This document shows, piece by piece, positions 23,027 through 35,196 of a DNA stretch of 64,000 nt (positions are counted from its first letter, which is position 1; every line of letters starts with the position of its first letter). A program made the position numbers and the translations under genes. This stretch comes from Akebia trifoliata. Lineage: Eukaryota > Streptophyta > Magnoliopsida > Ranunculales > Lardizabalaceae. The notes below the pieces were generated by a model. The model worked only from the letters and a program-made list of their open reading frames with translations, did not search any database and was not told the origin of the DNA. The stretch is from contig CM030716.1 of NCBI GenBank assembly GCA_017979445.1, positions 12,933,611-12,997,610 on the forward strand. Direction: 5' to 3'.

Positions 23027-24290
23027 TCATTGAACTATTGAAAATTGTTTGACAAATAGGATTTTCATTGAATTACAACTTTCAAATAACCCTGTTTTAC
23101 ATTCTTTTACATGGACGCTTGGATTTGTTTTGATCGTCATCAGGATTGCTGGGACAATTAGTCTTGTTTCTTTTGGTTCTAACGACTGACTCTTTGAACT
23201 CTGTTGTCCATCTGGATATCCTAAGGTGCGCTTGTTCCAAGCCTTCTCAATGAGATGCACTAACTTTTCAGTCAATGGTTCGGGAGAAAAGAATTGTTTG
23301 TGTTGAGGTAGCGAAAACTTTATAGGTACTCCATACTATTCTGTGATCAAAGCAGGTTGGTAAAAAGATGTCTCCTCCAGTCCAATCAAACGGACATAAT
23401 AGGATCCTTTGGTACCTAAAACAGGGTAGTCCGTCATCCACCAAGGGCATCTCAAACCAATATGACGTGCAAGACGAGAATCCAACCATTTGCCCCAAGC
23501 CTTAACTTAGTTGTGACGCACTAACATGTTTCTCTTGGAAAAGTGCTCTGGCCTATACTCGAGGGTTGAAGGAATGTCCACAATTTTAAGACGGTCGCAG
23601 AGTCACATATAAAGTAGGTGAGGGCTTCCTTTGAAATCCCTTCCCTCACCATTTTTTATGGCATCCAAACCTGAGAAGGTTTCAGCTAGAATAAGAGGCA
23701 CGGGATTGGCTTTTCTAGAGAGCTGGGAAGCTATGTCTATGAAAGACTTAGGAACAGTTTGACCCTCACTTTTGGAGGTCAGTATGTATTGGGCTAAGAT
23801 TCCTAAACACAATCGATAGTCTCTAGTGGCTCTCCAAGCTTCTGGCTTTACATTGATGGGATGACTGCGGGAGTGGTATGGACTCAATAAGGGTACTAAA
23901 TCCAATCTCCAGTTACAGACTAAGGCCTTGGCTTCTTCCTTTGAAATGTTTAGGCCTGTGGCGAGGTCACCAGAATATCCTGTCTTCAATGAAGGCCTGA
24001 CTAGAGAACCTGAAGTAGATATCCCCATAATGTCACAATAGTCTACATGAGTAGGACACAAGTGCATATGCCCAATGTGGAAGATGAAAAGATAAGGGTT
24101 CCAACGCTTAGCCATAGCGCGCAAAAGATTCTAATCTATCTCAAACTCGTGAAAGTACAAGGCGCATCTCAACATGAATTTTGCAAAGTTGAATTTCTCT
24201 ACGGTGTACATCCCCGTGATGGTTGCTTTGACCAATTGGTCGATTGGGTTATTGTCTGCAGCCAGCATCCTGAGTTGACACAAGAGAATA
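23027..24290 (-). pseudogene. Extra ORF1 upstream of gag (Ogre-type), broken by stops
   Basis: Reading in one frame from about 24290 to 23027, a conserved-looking protein is interrupted by stops near 24137, 23603, 23508 and 23337. Readable blocks are LRMLAADNNPIDQLVKA, MLRCALYFHEFEID, FHIGHMHLCPTHVDYCDIMG and, towards the end, WGKWLDSRLARHIGLRC and PEPLTEKLVHLIEKAW. A CPTHVDYCxIMGI-like segment resembles the plant DUF7745/plant-mobile-domain-like proteins often found as ORF1 in Ogre elements; that match is from memory of the pattern and not verified. The function of Ogre ORF1 is unknown. Position between the 5' LTR and gag supports the assignment. Confidence 0.65.
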
Positions 24291-26510
24291 GTTCAGTACA
24301 TTTCCAAGGTCTATGTAAAATTGCTTTTCTTTTGAAAATCTTTGTTCTTATGGAAAACGCTCTCTTGAAAACACTTTTCTTTTTTTTGAAAACATTTTCT
24401 TTTCCTAGAGAACACTCCTACTTTCTGGAAAATATTTTTCTTTTGTAAACCACTTTTCTTTTTTGACAATTTGATTTCCATTTTGATTCAAGTGGCCCGG
24501 CCTATCATGATTATTAGATCGAGATGGACTGGGTCATTATTGAATTTTTGCAAGAAATGGATTCTTTATTGGGTTGGTGCACCCATTTTAATTTCTGAAC
24601 ACAAAATTTTGATTCTTGAGGACAATCATAAACTCTGATCTCATCATTCACATGATCCACATACATCAATCATCCGGTTCCATTCAACAACCCGGGAACA
24701 CCCGCGATAAGTTCGAGTCGTGACTTACGGGGAAGGTTTCTAGACTCTAAGCTTACTACGTGCAATGCATTTTTATCTGGCCACTCTTGCCCAAGCACAC
24801 CTATATACCTCTCAAGCGTACTCAATCAGACGGTACGTGGTGACTTGGTTTGATATACCGTATAGGTGATAATCTAAAACTTCAATTCACTTCTATGAAG
24901 CCAAAAATAGTCAGTTTGATCCCTAGTTGAGAGGTGGTGCACGATGCTGAGCAAGGGCCCACTTAAGTACCTCTCGTCTAGAATAGACGTAGTCTATCCC
25001 CCTCGTACAGTAGGGTACAACGGGGCAGGATCTTGTTTAGGCACTGGTTTTGACCAAGAAGTGCAATTGATGTACTTGGATTATCTTTTATATACCTACA
25101 GGTACGAGTTAGGAGTTGTAGCTTTCATAAATGGTTTTCGCATCCCGCGAGGGAACCGACCACGTACTAGTACTACGTTGGCAATCGGGACATGTGACCG
25201 TGCGGCTTACAATAGGACAAAGGCTCAGGTCGCTCCAACGTGGGTGTATCCATATATATTTCAGAATCACTTGATCAAACGTTATTGATGCCCCAGTTTT
25301 ATATACCTTACGGTACGTGATTGGAGTTGTGGTTTTCATGAATGACGTCGCATCTCCGAGGAGACCGGGCCACGAACTAGTGCCACGTTGGCTATTAGGG
25401 ATATGCAAGCGTGCAATACAGTAAAGTAAACGTGCTAGTGGTGTGTGCAAATAGGATAGGGTGTGCCCGGGGCATTTTCCAGATGAGTGGGCCCATTGGC
25501 CAAATCTTAGCTTTTTAGATAATTAGTCCATAACGATTGCACATTCATAGTTAAGCATCAACAAATTGATTTTTTTTTTTCATCATTTTTTTTTCAATTT
25601 TACGAATGAACTAATCATAAAAGGACTTTCTTTTTATTTTTATTTTTTTATAGTCCAACTGATGATCACTTTGGATTTTCATTTTGATCAATCAAAAAGT
25701 GGCGAGCGGTACGCCCTGAGTTTAAAAAGATGATCCGTTTGATCTTTTGAAGCTTTAAAACTTAAAATAAAAATAAATTCCAAGAGGAAAGTTTTCAAGA
25801 CTGATGTAATGAACAAGTTGAGCAAAGATTTTTTTTTTAATTAATAATTTTTTTTTAATTATTTTTTTGTGTGCTCATTTTGAGGCACATTGCCTCTGGT
25901 TTTTGGCTTGGGCCAAATTTTTTCCTTTTTTATGCTCTTTTTTCTTACTCATTTTGTATCGTGACAAGACGTAAAACGGAAATGATAGCGTAAACGATAG
26001 TAAATGAGCTCAAAAATCGATTCTGACTTGTCAAAATGTTGCTAACGTTGTCACATTTAGTAGAAAATTTTGTTCTACCCCAAATCGATATGCACTAATA
26101 GCTAATCGAAGATCGGACGAGAAAGTTATGATCATTTTAAGTTCGACTGTCCATTCAGCCAAAAAAGAAGAAAAACGACTTTTTTTTATATTTTTTTATA
26201 TTTTTTTATATTTTTTATTTTTTATACCCATTTTGAGGCACATTGCCTCTGGTTTTTGGCTTGGGCCAAAAAAGAAATTTTTTTTTTCATTTGTTTGATG
26301 ATACGCATGCTTAAAAGGACATAATCGGAGAAATAAAGTGAAAATCAGATTTTTTTTTTCAAGTAAGTAAATAAATAAAGGAAACCTACCTAAAAAATAA
26401 ATACAACAAACACAACAAGTATTGTTAGCTTGCAAAATAAAAAAAAATAAAAAAAATTGAAACTTTTTTTTTCCAAAATAACCGAGTTGACACGAGGGTA
26501 GAGCCTTTAG
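24291..26510 (-). other. 5' leader of the retrotransposon
   Basis: About 2.2 kb between PBS and ORF1 without a credible ORF. It contains an imperfect direct duplication (about 25090-25220 and 25300-25420; both with ATACC..ACGGTACG-like starts, GAGTTGT and CACGTT) and two copies of a GAGGCACATTGCCTCTGG block at about 25880-25917 and 26232-26268. Runs of T and A are frequent. The ORF at 24944-25288 plus is probably chance. Confidence 0.6.
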
Positions 26511-26528
26511 TCCCCAGTGGAGTCGCCA
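26511..26528 (-). other. Primer binding site of the retrotransposon
   Basis: On the minus strand TGGCGACTCCACTGGGGA begins 3 nt after the end of the 5' LTR. It starts with TGG, as expected for pairing with the CCA end of a tRNA. Tat/Ogre elements are often described as tRNA-Arg primed, but I cannot confirm which tRNA here. Confidence 0.75.
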
Positions 26529-26531
26529 AGC

Positions 26532-28703
26532 TGTAGACACGTGATTTCGTCATTACGATGACCACATCTACAATGGTTTGGAGTCACCACCATTCATTTT
26601 TGTAAGTGGGTGTGAATGGTCACCCGATGTGCATTTTTTTTAGAAAATGTGACATTTTTGGTATTTGGTGACTCTCGATGGATAAAGATGAATCAACCCT
26701 TGAGATTCGGGTAAGCGGCTCGGTTGGAGAAAAGGAAAGGTGTTAGGCACCCTTTTCTCCCCACTACATAGTGGTAACCTCAACTCAACTCGGTCATTTT
26801 GATTAAAAAAATACGAAAAACGATGTGCCACGTGTTGTGCATTTGTACCCTAGATAGGGGTTCATTTTCGGCTTGATCATAGGGTCATTCCATTGATGGA
26901 AATGACCCTTATAGACCTTTAGCCTTGGGGTCCATTCATCTTAAAAAATAAAATGAAGGGGAGAGGGTGATAGAAGAGGGAGGAGGAGAGGGTGTAGAAG
27001 AGAGAGGAGGGGGGGGATTGCCTTGAACCCACCTTGTATCTTCTTTCTTCTTTTCTTCTTCTTGAGTCCTTAGTATTTTATGAAAATACAATTCTTGTAT
27101 GGTTGAAGGAGTAGAGAAGAGATGATGAGAGAGATGAGTGGAGTATAATATTTTTTTTTTGTATATGAGACTTGAGGAGGATTGGTGATGGTTTGTTAGT
27201 AGTGAGAGTTGGAGAGAATTTTTGTAGTGAAAGTTGGGGGGGGCATTTTGGAAAGAGGAGGAAGGTATTTATAGATGTTGAGGAGTTATTTTAGGGATAT
27301 AATGAGGTGAAGTGAAGAAAAAGAATACAATGGTTATGAGTTTAAGAGAGAAATGGGTGTAATTTAGAGGAGATTTGAGGGTATTTAGCTAAGGGGGGTT
27401 AAATGGGTGAGTTTTGACCTAAATGGTCTGGATCCTACCCAACCCATTTGGGTGGAGTGTTTGGTGAGGTGAGTTTAAGATGGTGGTTGTGATTAAATGG
27501 TATTTGATTTAAGAGAATGGAGGATTTAAAGAGGTGGTTGATGATATTTTGGGAGGGTGAGGGAGATATGCCATGTGTCAAAGTGGGTGAAAATGAAGGG
27601 TTGATATATGTTAATGGGAGAGGTTGAGTGTTTGACTTGAGAGGATGGTATAGATTTAGGTTGTAGATGTAAGTTTTGTAGGGAATGAAGAGGGTAGATT
27701 AGGAGAGGTATAGGTTAGGGGTGTGGGTAGATGTGTTTGATTTGAGAGAAAATGTGATGGGTTGATGTGTGGGTAGATGGGATTTAAAGCAAATTAATGG
27801 GGTAGGTAGTTGGGTGAGGGAGGTGAGATGGGGTGGGATGACATTTGTCATCTTTGATGATCAAGATGGTGATTGGTTGATGTGGGTAGTGGTTGATGGG
27901 TTAGGGTTGTGGGTTTGATATGAATTGGATATGATTTGGGCTTAGGGGCTTTGGAGTGTTTTGGGCTTGGGTTATGAAATGGTTTTGGATTTTAGGAATT
28001 GGTTGGGGGTTATTTTGGAATGGATTTTGAGGGTGTAGGTTGGTTTTAGATTTTTAGGTGATGTGAGATTGAGTTTAGGTTAGGGGGAGGTGAGAAAAAT
28101 GGATTTTGAAAATTGAGGGCTTGTGGGCCTTAGGTGGGTCTATGGTTTTTGAGGATTCGGAGGCGGAGCGGTGGTAGTAGAGAAGGGGTAGGCTTCCCAA
28201 GTCTCATATTTTTTAATTTATTAAATTTTTTGTGATTTTTGAATTTATTGAATTAATCAAAATGCCACGTGTTGGCAAATTGGGCTTTTTAGGGCCGTTG
28301 GAGAATTTCATCGAAAATTTGGCATTTTTGGTTTTGGAAGCGGAGTGGTGAATATTGGGAAAGCGTAAGGTAGGCCGAGTCTTTTTGGGGGGCCTCCTAA
28401 ACCATTGAGAAGTCTTAGGGGCCTCGGTTTGGTCAAAATGTCACTTTTAACTCTTTGGGCCTTGAGGCCCGTTAGCTTACTTTGTTGAAAATCGATATTT
28501 TGAATGGAGCGCGGTAGATGGGAGCATGCCAATCTTTTTGGTGGACCTACTAACCCATTGAGAGGTGTTAGAGGCTTTGATTTGTCAAAAAAAGTCATAT
28601 TTCGATTGATTTGGGCTGTTGAGGCCCGTTGGGAATTTTTATTGAAAAGTCTGTATTTTTGGGCCCTTTCGAGTTTGGGCCCGTTCAAATTGGGGTGTCT
28701 ACA
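26532..28703 (-). repeat. 5' LTR of the Tat/Ogre-type element
   Basis: A 2172-bp copy of the LTR at 9048-11225 with the same ends (TGTAGACACG and GTGTCTACA). It is shared between the complete element on its left and the mostly deleted element on its right, because internal sequence adjoins it on both sides. Confidence 0.92.
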
Positions 28704-29550
28704 GCTGCCCTTCTTTGCAGGAATTGCGTGCAAAGAACTGTAAAGAATAGATTAAACCCCTATTTGCACGGGCAAGAGAACTTTGTAAAACACGACTTCG
28801 AATTTCGGATTAAATTGATGAATTTTGTGGACAATGGCGCCTCAAGCACGGGGTCTAACAGAGTTTTGCCTTATTAATTTCTTGATCTCGATGGCGTGGA
28901 GCTCGTGTGAGATCTTGGATTTGATGAAAATTTGATGAGTTTTTAAATCCGACTATTTTTTCGATCGTGTTTTGACAAATCAGAGTTGAGTGCAACTCGA
29001 AAAGGTTTTTGAAATTTTTTTTTTCTTCGTTGCCTTCTTTTGTTGATCTTGCTCTGTTTCTATCATAAGCTAACCCTCTCAATTCATGCATTTTCCTTTG
29101 ATACCTTTGATCCTTTCAACGGTGCAAGCAGTGAGGTTGTTAGCAGTCGCCACAAATCCAAGAGAAAGTTTTGCAGTTGGAACTGAATCGACCAAGACCT
29201 GTTGCATCGGTGCTACTCTCTTGCAGTATCAACATACTCTTTCACACTTCTTGATTTATTATCACACCAATATCTCTAGCTGGCATGTTACTAGTCATAA
29301 CACTTGCCAGGCGTTCGCACTATCAATCTAAGGTAGCAACTCATCACTTTGTTCCCAATCCAAGGTCAGAGTTAATCAGTATTCTATATGTACTGTGAAC
29401 TGCTTTGTCATCCACTTCTATATGTTCGACCCATATGACCTCGGAGTGACCATTTGGCATTTCTTAGATTAACCACCCTGATGGCCTTCTTCGACACCTT
29501 AATATCGGGCTAGGACACAAATGATCCAAGGAAACATCGACCACCATTCA
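28704..29550 (-). repeat. Copy of the 3' internal region next to the shared LTR
   Basis: Matches 11226-12071 almost base for base, including the PPT directly after the LTR end. It then stops at ACCACCATTCA and jumps into LTR sequence. It is the remnant of a second element that shared the LTR at 26532-28703. Confidence 0.9.
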
Positions 29551-29928
29551 GGGCTCGTGGGCCTTTTTAGGCCCGTTAGAGAATTTCATCATAAAATTTG
29601 GCGTTTTTGTTTTTGAAAGCGGAGCGGTGAATATTGGGAAAGCGTAGGTAGGCCGAGTTTTGAATGGAGGTCGGGGCGGTTTGGTCAGTCACTTTTTAAC
29701 TCTTTGGGCCGTTGAGCATACTTTGTTGGAAATCCGCGGTAGATGGGAGCATGCCAACTTTTTGGTGGATCTACTAACCCATTGAGAGGTTTTGTATAGG
29801 CTTTGATTTGTCAAAAAAAGTCATATTTCGATTGGTTTGGGCTTTTGAGGCCCGTTGGCAATTTTATTGAAAAGTCTGTATTTTTGGGCCCTTTCGAGTT
29901 TGGGCCCATTCAAATTGGGGTGTCTACA
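29551..29928 (-). repeat. Truncated and deleted LTR fragment (outermost 5' LTR)
   Basis: Corresponds to about 10790-11225 of the full LTR and ends in the same TGTCTACA, with several small internal deletions. It is more diverged than the two full LTRs. The fragment marks the outer right end of the insertion, with AAAGG following. Confidence 0.85.
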
Positions 29929-31370
29929 AAAGGTTTTCATCGAATCACCTTTTTTTTTTCACAAATAGGAGACTTTATTAGGTGAAATATATAAAATCGA
30001 GTTGGATCCAATAAGGATCATCACAATCATCATCAAAACTTTATTCGAAAAATTTGTTGTTGGCTTATGATCTTATCCTACTCAACTCTAAAGCCTATCT
30101 TATGCTATTGAAAGCATCTCTATAGACTTGCTGAAATTAATGTTTTTAGAGTCTTCAACTTGTTACTAGTAATTGGGTTTCTAATTAGTCTCAATTGACT
30201 TTCTTTTAATTTATCGCCTATTGGGGTGACCACATTCTCTCAATGCTTCTTAATCACCCAACATCAAGTTCTGAGGAAACTAATCAATTAAAGGGATGAT
30301 ATCACTATCAAACTCCTAAAGTTCTTGTTTTAAATTATGAAAATAGCTGAACCAATTGTATCATTTTGATGCACAAAACCAGGATTTGGGACATTTTAGC
30401 ATCAATACTACCCTTTGATGGATTTTACCCACATTCGGATCTAGTTGTAAGGTATCACTGATGATAAAAGTCTTTCACTATTTGCAAATGTCTTGTATTC
30501 TGTTGTGCTACGTGGAGTTATGAGGAGATTTAAATATTTTAGTAACTCCTGATTTTACAAATAAAGATCTCTATAGTTATAAAACATTTTATAAAATAGT
30601 GATTGTTCTTGTTCTGTTCCATGAACGTAGGCACATTGTTTATTAATATAAATCGTTGTGTGTTGTGTATGATTTTGTCTCTTTGCTATTAATATTTTTA
30701 AAAAATTGGTATTGTAGACAATCCAATTTGCACGGGCCCACCTCAATATAGACCTCAAAAGTACATTTAAAGCCAAAAATCGACAAGGGTCTAGGGTACA
30801 AATACTCAAAAATCCCACCTGTCGATCTAATAAAATGGCCCAAGGCTTTATTTGGCCCATGGGCTGACAACAACTCATTTTTCATTACAACCACTTTAAA
30901 CTCAAAGCCTTTTTCAACCCTATCGTAGATTAATTTCTAACCTAATCCAAATACTAATCCTTAGCCAATTCCAATCACTTACTCATTTCCTAACCTAGAC
31001 CATAACCAACTTCTAAGCCCAATACCCTACCCGTGTCTATTATCTTACCTTAAGTTCAAATCTAATACTACCCTAAAACTCAATCAATACTATTTTGACC
31101 AAGGTCAAGGTCCACAAAGCATCAAAAGCCCATTCTTACAAGAGCTGGATACATGTCATCACCACAATTTGCCTCTCAATCCATTCAACTAACCTCGTCA
31201 TCACCCTCAAAAGCTACAATACCCATACCTCACTCCACATCTCATGCCATAATTTAATCTCATAATTTTTTTCAAAATCCTATCTAAGCAATCTCCATAC
31301 TGCACCACATTCCTTCGATCTAATCAGGATTTTAACAAATTCAAATACAAGAATTTGATAAATACAAGAC
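29929..31370 (+). repeat. Composite downstream repeat, copy A (two LTR remnants)
   Basis: This is the 3' flank of CYP72A-1 continued after the retrotransposon. It matches 35775-37215 and 40300-41720. A first part has an LTR R-U5-like motif near 30620 (GAACGTAGGCACATTG). A second part begins at 30713 with TGTAGACA followed by CCAATTTGCACGGGCCC, resembling the first bases of the Tat LTR read in plus orientation. No gene. Short ORFs on the minus strand here are not supported. Confidence 0.75.
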
Positions 31371-32145
31371 AACCTTCATGGTCCCCTTCGGACATTACGA
31401 ATGGAATGTAATACCTTTTGAATTAAAAAATGCTTTAAGTGAATTTTAGAATATGATGAATGATATCGATATTCGATTATCTCATAAATTTAGATTCTCA
31501 CTGGAAACATCTTTATATATTTAGAAAAGCAATCCTAAAAAGGACTTGTTCTTTCATAAAGAAAATTAAATTATTTAAACACAATACAATTTCTAGGATT
31601 TTTATAAAAAAACAAAACCTGTATACTTGGAAATCGTGTTAAACAATTTGTTGACAAATTTCCTGATGAAATAACTGATAAGAAACAATTACAAAGATTT
31701 TTAGGATGTTACAATTACGTTCTCAATTTTATAAAAAATCTAAAAGATGAACGAAAACTCCTTTTCGATTTTCTTAAAGAAAAAAAAAATATGAATGTAG
31801 AATCATAGTTTAGCCGTTCAAAAAATTAAACAAGCTGTTAAAGTCCTACCTTGTTTACATATTCAAAATCTAGAATTACGAAAACTAATTCCAACTGATG
31901 CCTCTAAAATAGGATATAGAGGAATCTTAATCTAAAAACCAAAAACAAATGAAGAACAAATTGTTATATATACCATAGGAATTTGGAATCTCTATCAACA
32001 AAATTATTCAACAATCAAAAAAGAGATTTTAGCAATTGTTTTACCAATTTTAAAATTTCAAAGTGATGTTTTAAATAAAAAATTCTGATAAAAAATTAAT
32101 TGTAAATCTGCAAAAAAAATTTTAGAACAAGATGTCAAAAATCTT
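31371..32145 (+). pseudogene. Caulimovirid-like RT-RNase H fragment, copy A (degenerate)
   Basis: Endogenous pararetrovirus remnant, parallel to 37216-37978. It has lost the part around the YIDD catalytic motif, keeps the C-terminal RT stretch and part of RNase H in broken frames, and has multiple stops and frameshifts. No function can be expected. It ends at the same junction with P450 intron 1 sequence as copy B. Confidence 0.7.
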
Positions 32146-32440
32146 GTATGCAAGTGTAGGTGAGTCATAATTACTCAAAAATATTTATGGATCTCTAGCT
32201 TTCTTGAGTGATATTTATAAAAGTTTACATTTTAAATCTACATTGCCAAACAACTATTATTTTGGTTAAAATACTCTTAGTTCAATGCTTATTTTACAAG
32301 CTTACGTTGTTCAACATAACTTACTAAAGTTATTATCAATAAAGTGCTTTTACATAAAATACTGAAACATTAGTAAAATTTGTTGCTAATTTGGATATAA
32401 ATGCAAGTTGTATCTCAGTTGGTTTGGAACAATTCCTAGG
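32146..32440 (+). pseudogene. CYP72A remnant: end of intron 1 and first bases of exon 2
   Basis: From the TATGCAAGTGTAGG block near 32150 the sequence follows the end of intron 1 of CYP72A-1 (6517 onward). The 5' part of exon 2 follows at about 32404 (CTCAGTTGGTTTGGAACAAT), but the first bases of the exon are altered and homology is lost by 32441. It is an abortive extra copy of the unit start. Confidence 0.75.
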
Positions 32441-33180
32441 GTAAGTTGTATTGAACCGAAATATTGGTTGATTGGTTTCTATTTATTAAATAATTATAAT
32501 ATATATTCATAAAAATTGAATATGATGCACTAAAATAAAAATGAAAAACTAAAAAAAAATATATGATTTAGGAAAATAAATTCTTTTTCATAACATAAGA
32601 TTTTAACTTTCAGTTAATTATAATTAAATTAAAATAAATAAATATATAAGATTATAAAATTTAAAATTAGTTCAAATATTGCTCACAAAAGAGTAAAGAA
32701 AGTGTCAATCAAGTTTATACTTTAAATCATCAACATTCATAAATAATTAAAAAAATAAAAAATCAACTCAATAAGTCATTTAATCATATCTAGTATTTCA
32801 AAATGGTTCAAATTCAACATATCTATAAGTAGTAGCATAGTTTTATCATAATCTTTTTTCCTTCAAAGTGTTTCAAATTTTCTTTTTCTTGAAGGTAAGT
32901 TTTCTAAACTTTATATGTAAATCACGTAACAATAGATTAAAATAATCTGTAAAAATAAATAATATGCCCCTAAAAATCAAATCAAACTATGAGGGGGGAA
33001 TTTTTTTTCAAATCATTTATGAACATTAACAAATACATATATTTCTAGTTTTTTATTTTTTTATTTTTTTATTTTTTTATTTTTAAGTTGGAAATCATGT
33101 TCTTTCCCCAACTTTTTTTTTTCTTCAAATTTAAAAAAGAATAGATCCCTTTGACACTAAAATATGGTGGGTTGTGTTTT
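32441..33180. other. AT-rich DNA without recognised features
   Basis: No ORF, gene homology or repeat relation found. There are T-rich simple repeats near 33045-33085 and a TTA microsatellite at about 33178-33197 that leads into P450 intron 1 sequence. Confidence 0.5.
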
Positions 33181-33408
33181 TATTATTATTATTATTTTCT
33201 TAATTTAAGAAAGTTTCTTTATTTATAAAATAATCCTAAATAATATATGATCTTCGGATTTTGATGATACTAAAAGACTTTTTTGTTAGAATAGATTTTG
33301 TTTCACACTAAAATAGGGTCGACCAATGGAATTATTCTAAATAAAATGTTTTTACTTAAGTTACTGAAACATAATTAAAATTTGTTACTAATTTGGATAT
33401 AAATGCAG

Positions 33409-35196
33409 GTAAGTTGTCTCTCAGTTGGTTTGGAACAATTCCAAGGGTGAACATTGTGAACCCCGATTTGGCCAAGGAGGTTTTGTCTAACAAGTTGGAA
33501 CACTTTAGAAAGCCCCATGTGAACCCACTAGTGAAGTTGTTTACAGTTGGGCTTGCACACTATGAGGGAAAACAATGTGCCAAACATAGAAGAATTATCA
33601 CTCCTGCTTTCCATCTAGAGAAATTGAAGGTTGTTCCCCCTCCCCAACTCCATTTATTTATAATTTTTCATTTTCTTTCTTCCTCAGAAATCCAATATTT
33701 TTAAGGTTAAAACTTAAGTTATTTACTTCTCATTGATTTAGAAAATTTTTTTTTAGTAATTAATCAGATCATGCCGAAAAAAATAGCCACATTAAACTTT
33801 GAAGCAATGTTGATATTGATTGGGTTTTTCTCTTTGTGTTGGTTACAGCGCATGCAACCCGCCTTTTATAGTTGTTGTAGGGAGATGATCCAGTATTGGG
33901 AGAAGAAGGTAGCATCATCTCCAGACGGGTCGTGTGAATTGGATATGTGGCCAGAACTCCAGAACCTAACCGGAGATATCATATCTCGAACCGCATTTGG
34001 TAGTAGCTTTGAGGAAGGGAGACATATATTCCAACTCCAAAATGAACTGGCCGAGCTTGTTATGCAAGTTGCTCAAACCCTCTACCTCCCGGGTTTCAGG
34101 TACAAGGACACTTCTGTTCCCGTTAGATGATTGGATTGTCAAACATGATCTTCATGTGACCTGCCATAGTATATACATGCAAAACATTCTTTTTCATGTA
34201 GACAATGTATACCCTTCAAATCATGCTTTAAAATGCTACATTGGCTCCGGTTCGTGTTGACTTCTTGATCTTCATCGATGTTACTCTCATGCAGGTATCT
34301 TCCCACAAAAAGGAACGCTAGGATGAAGCACATCAATAAAGAAGTGCAAGGTTTGATGTGACAAATCATCGAGAAGGGAGAGGAAGCCATAAGACAAGGA
34401 ATGGCTACTAAAGATGATTTGTTGGGATTACTAATGGAATCAAATCTTAGAGTGATAAAAGAACATGGTGACTCCAAGAAAGCTGGAATGAGTATTGAAG
34501 AGGTGATAGATGAATGCAAGCTATTCTACTTCGCCGGGCAAGAGACCACATCGGTTTTGCTTGTGTGGACTATGGTTGTGTTAAGTATGCATCCATAATG
34601 GCAAGAGCGCGCAAGGGAAGAAGTCCTTGAAGAATTTGGGAAAAATGAACCAGACTTTGATGGGTTAAACCGCCTTAAAATTGTGAGTATTTTCTTCCAT
34701 TACCTTTCACTTGTGTTGTGGCATGTAGGGAGTCAGTCCTCTAAAGAATTTCCTGAAATCTTCATTGCAGGTAACCATGATTTTGAATGAGGTTCTTAGA
34801 CTATACTCACCATTGGTAATGCTCAATCGACGTACTTCCGCGAGTACAACGTTACGTGGGATTTCTCTTCCACCAGGAATACAACTCGGATTAATGACAC
34901 TTCCCATTCATCATGATCCTGAAGCTTGGGGTGAAGATGTAAAAGAATTCAAACCGGAGAGATTCTCAGAAGGAGTTTCAAAGGCTGCTAAAAATCAAGC
35001 TTCGTTCTTCCCATTTGGTGGGGGGCCACAATTATGTGTTGGACAGACCTTTGCCATGATAGAAGCAAAGATGGGTCTTGCTTTGATTCTACAAAATTTC
35101 TCGTTCAAGCTTTCACCCTCCTATGCCCACGCTCCTTGGGGTTATGTTATACTTAAACCCCAACATGGAGCTCAGATCATCTTACAAAAAGTCTGA
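33409..35196 (+). pseudogene. CYP72A pseudogene, unit 2 (exons 2-5 only)
   Basis: Exons 2-5 correspond to 33409-33629, 33849-34099, 34295-34682 and 34771-35196 with the same splice sites as CYP72A-1. Upstream (33181-33408) is a shortened intron 1; no exon 1 with the membrane anchor is present. Exon 4 has two stops: TGA at 34359-34361 (CGA in unit 1) and TAA at 34596-34598 just after the I-helix. The AGQETTS and ExxR motifs remain. The haem loop reads GGGPQLCVG, replacing the usual Arg before Leu-Cys by Gln. It keeps the 22 nt missing in unit 1, which is how that deletion can be recognised. Non-functional. Confidence 0.92.

Larger units (their letters stand above)
9048..29928 (-). mobile_element. 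Tat/Ogre-type Ty3-gypsy retrotransposon complex (three LTR copies)
   Basis: Reading on the minus strand: truncated LTR (29928-29551), a piece of 3' internal region (29550-28704), a full LTR (28703-26532), a full internal region, and a second full LTR (11225-9048). LTR ends are TGTAGACA and TGTCTACA. The outer flanks carry AAAAG before 9048 and AAAGG after 29928, consistent with a 5-bp target duplication blurred by the terminal A; the related downstream repeat at about 35758 shows the uninterrupted site (ATTAAAAGGTTCGCATCG). The large size, extra ORF upstream of gag, two RNase H domains and minisatellite point to the Tat/Ogre lineage. Coding regions hold over a dozen in-frame stops plus a frameshift, so the element is not autonomous. 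Confidence 0.9.

Noticed and set aside
25572..26480. Possible MITE or inverted repeat in the T- and A-rich stretch
   Set aside because: Only homopolymer runs and a direct, not inverted, duplication were found.
30555..30894. Overlapping minus-strand ORFs of 107 and 83 codons
   Set aside because: Two frames of the same LTR remnant; the equivalents in the other two repeat copies are interrupted.
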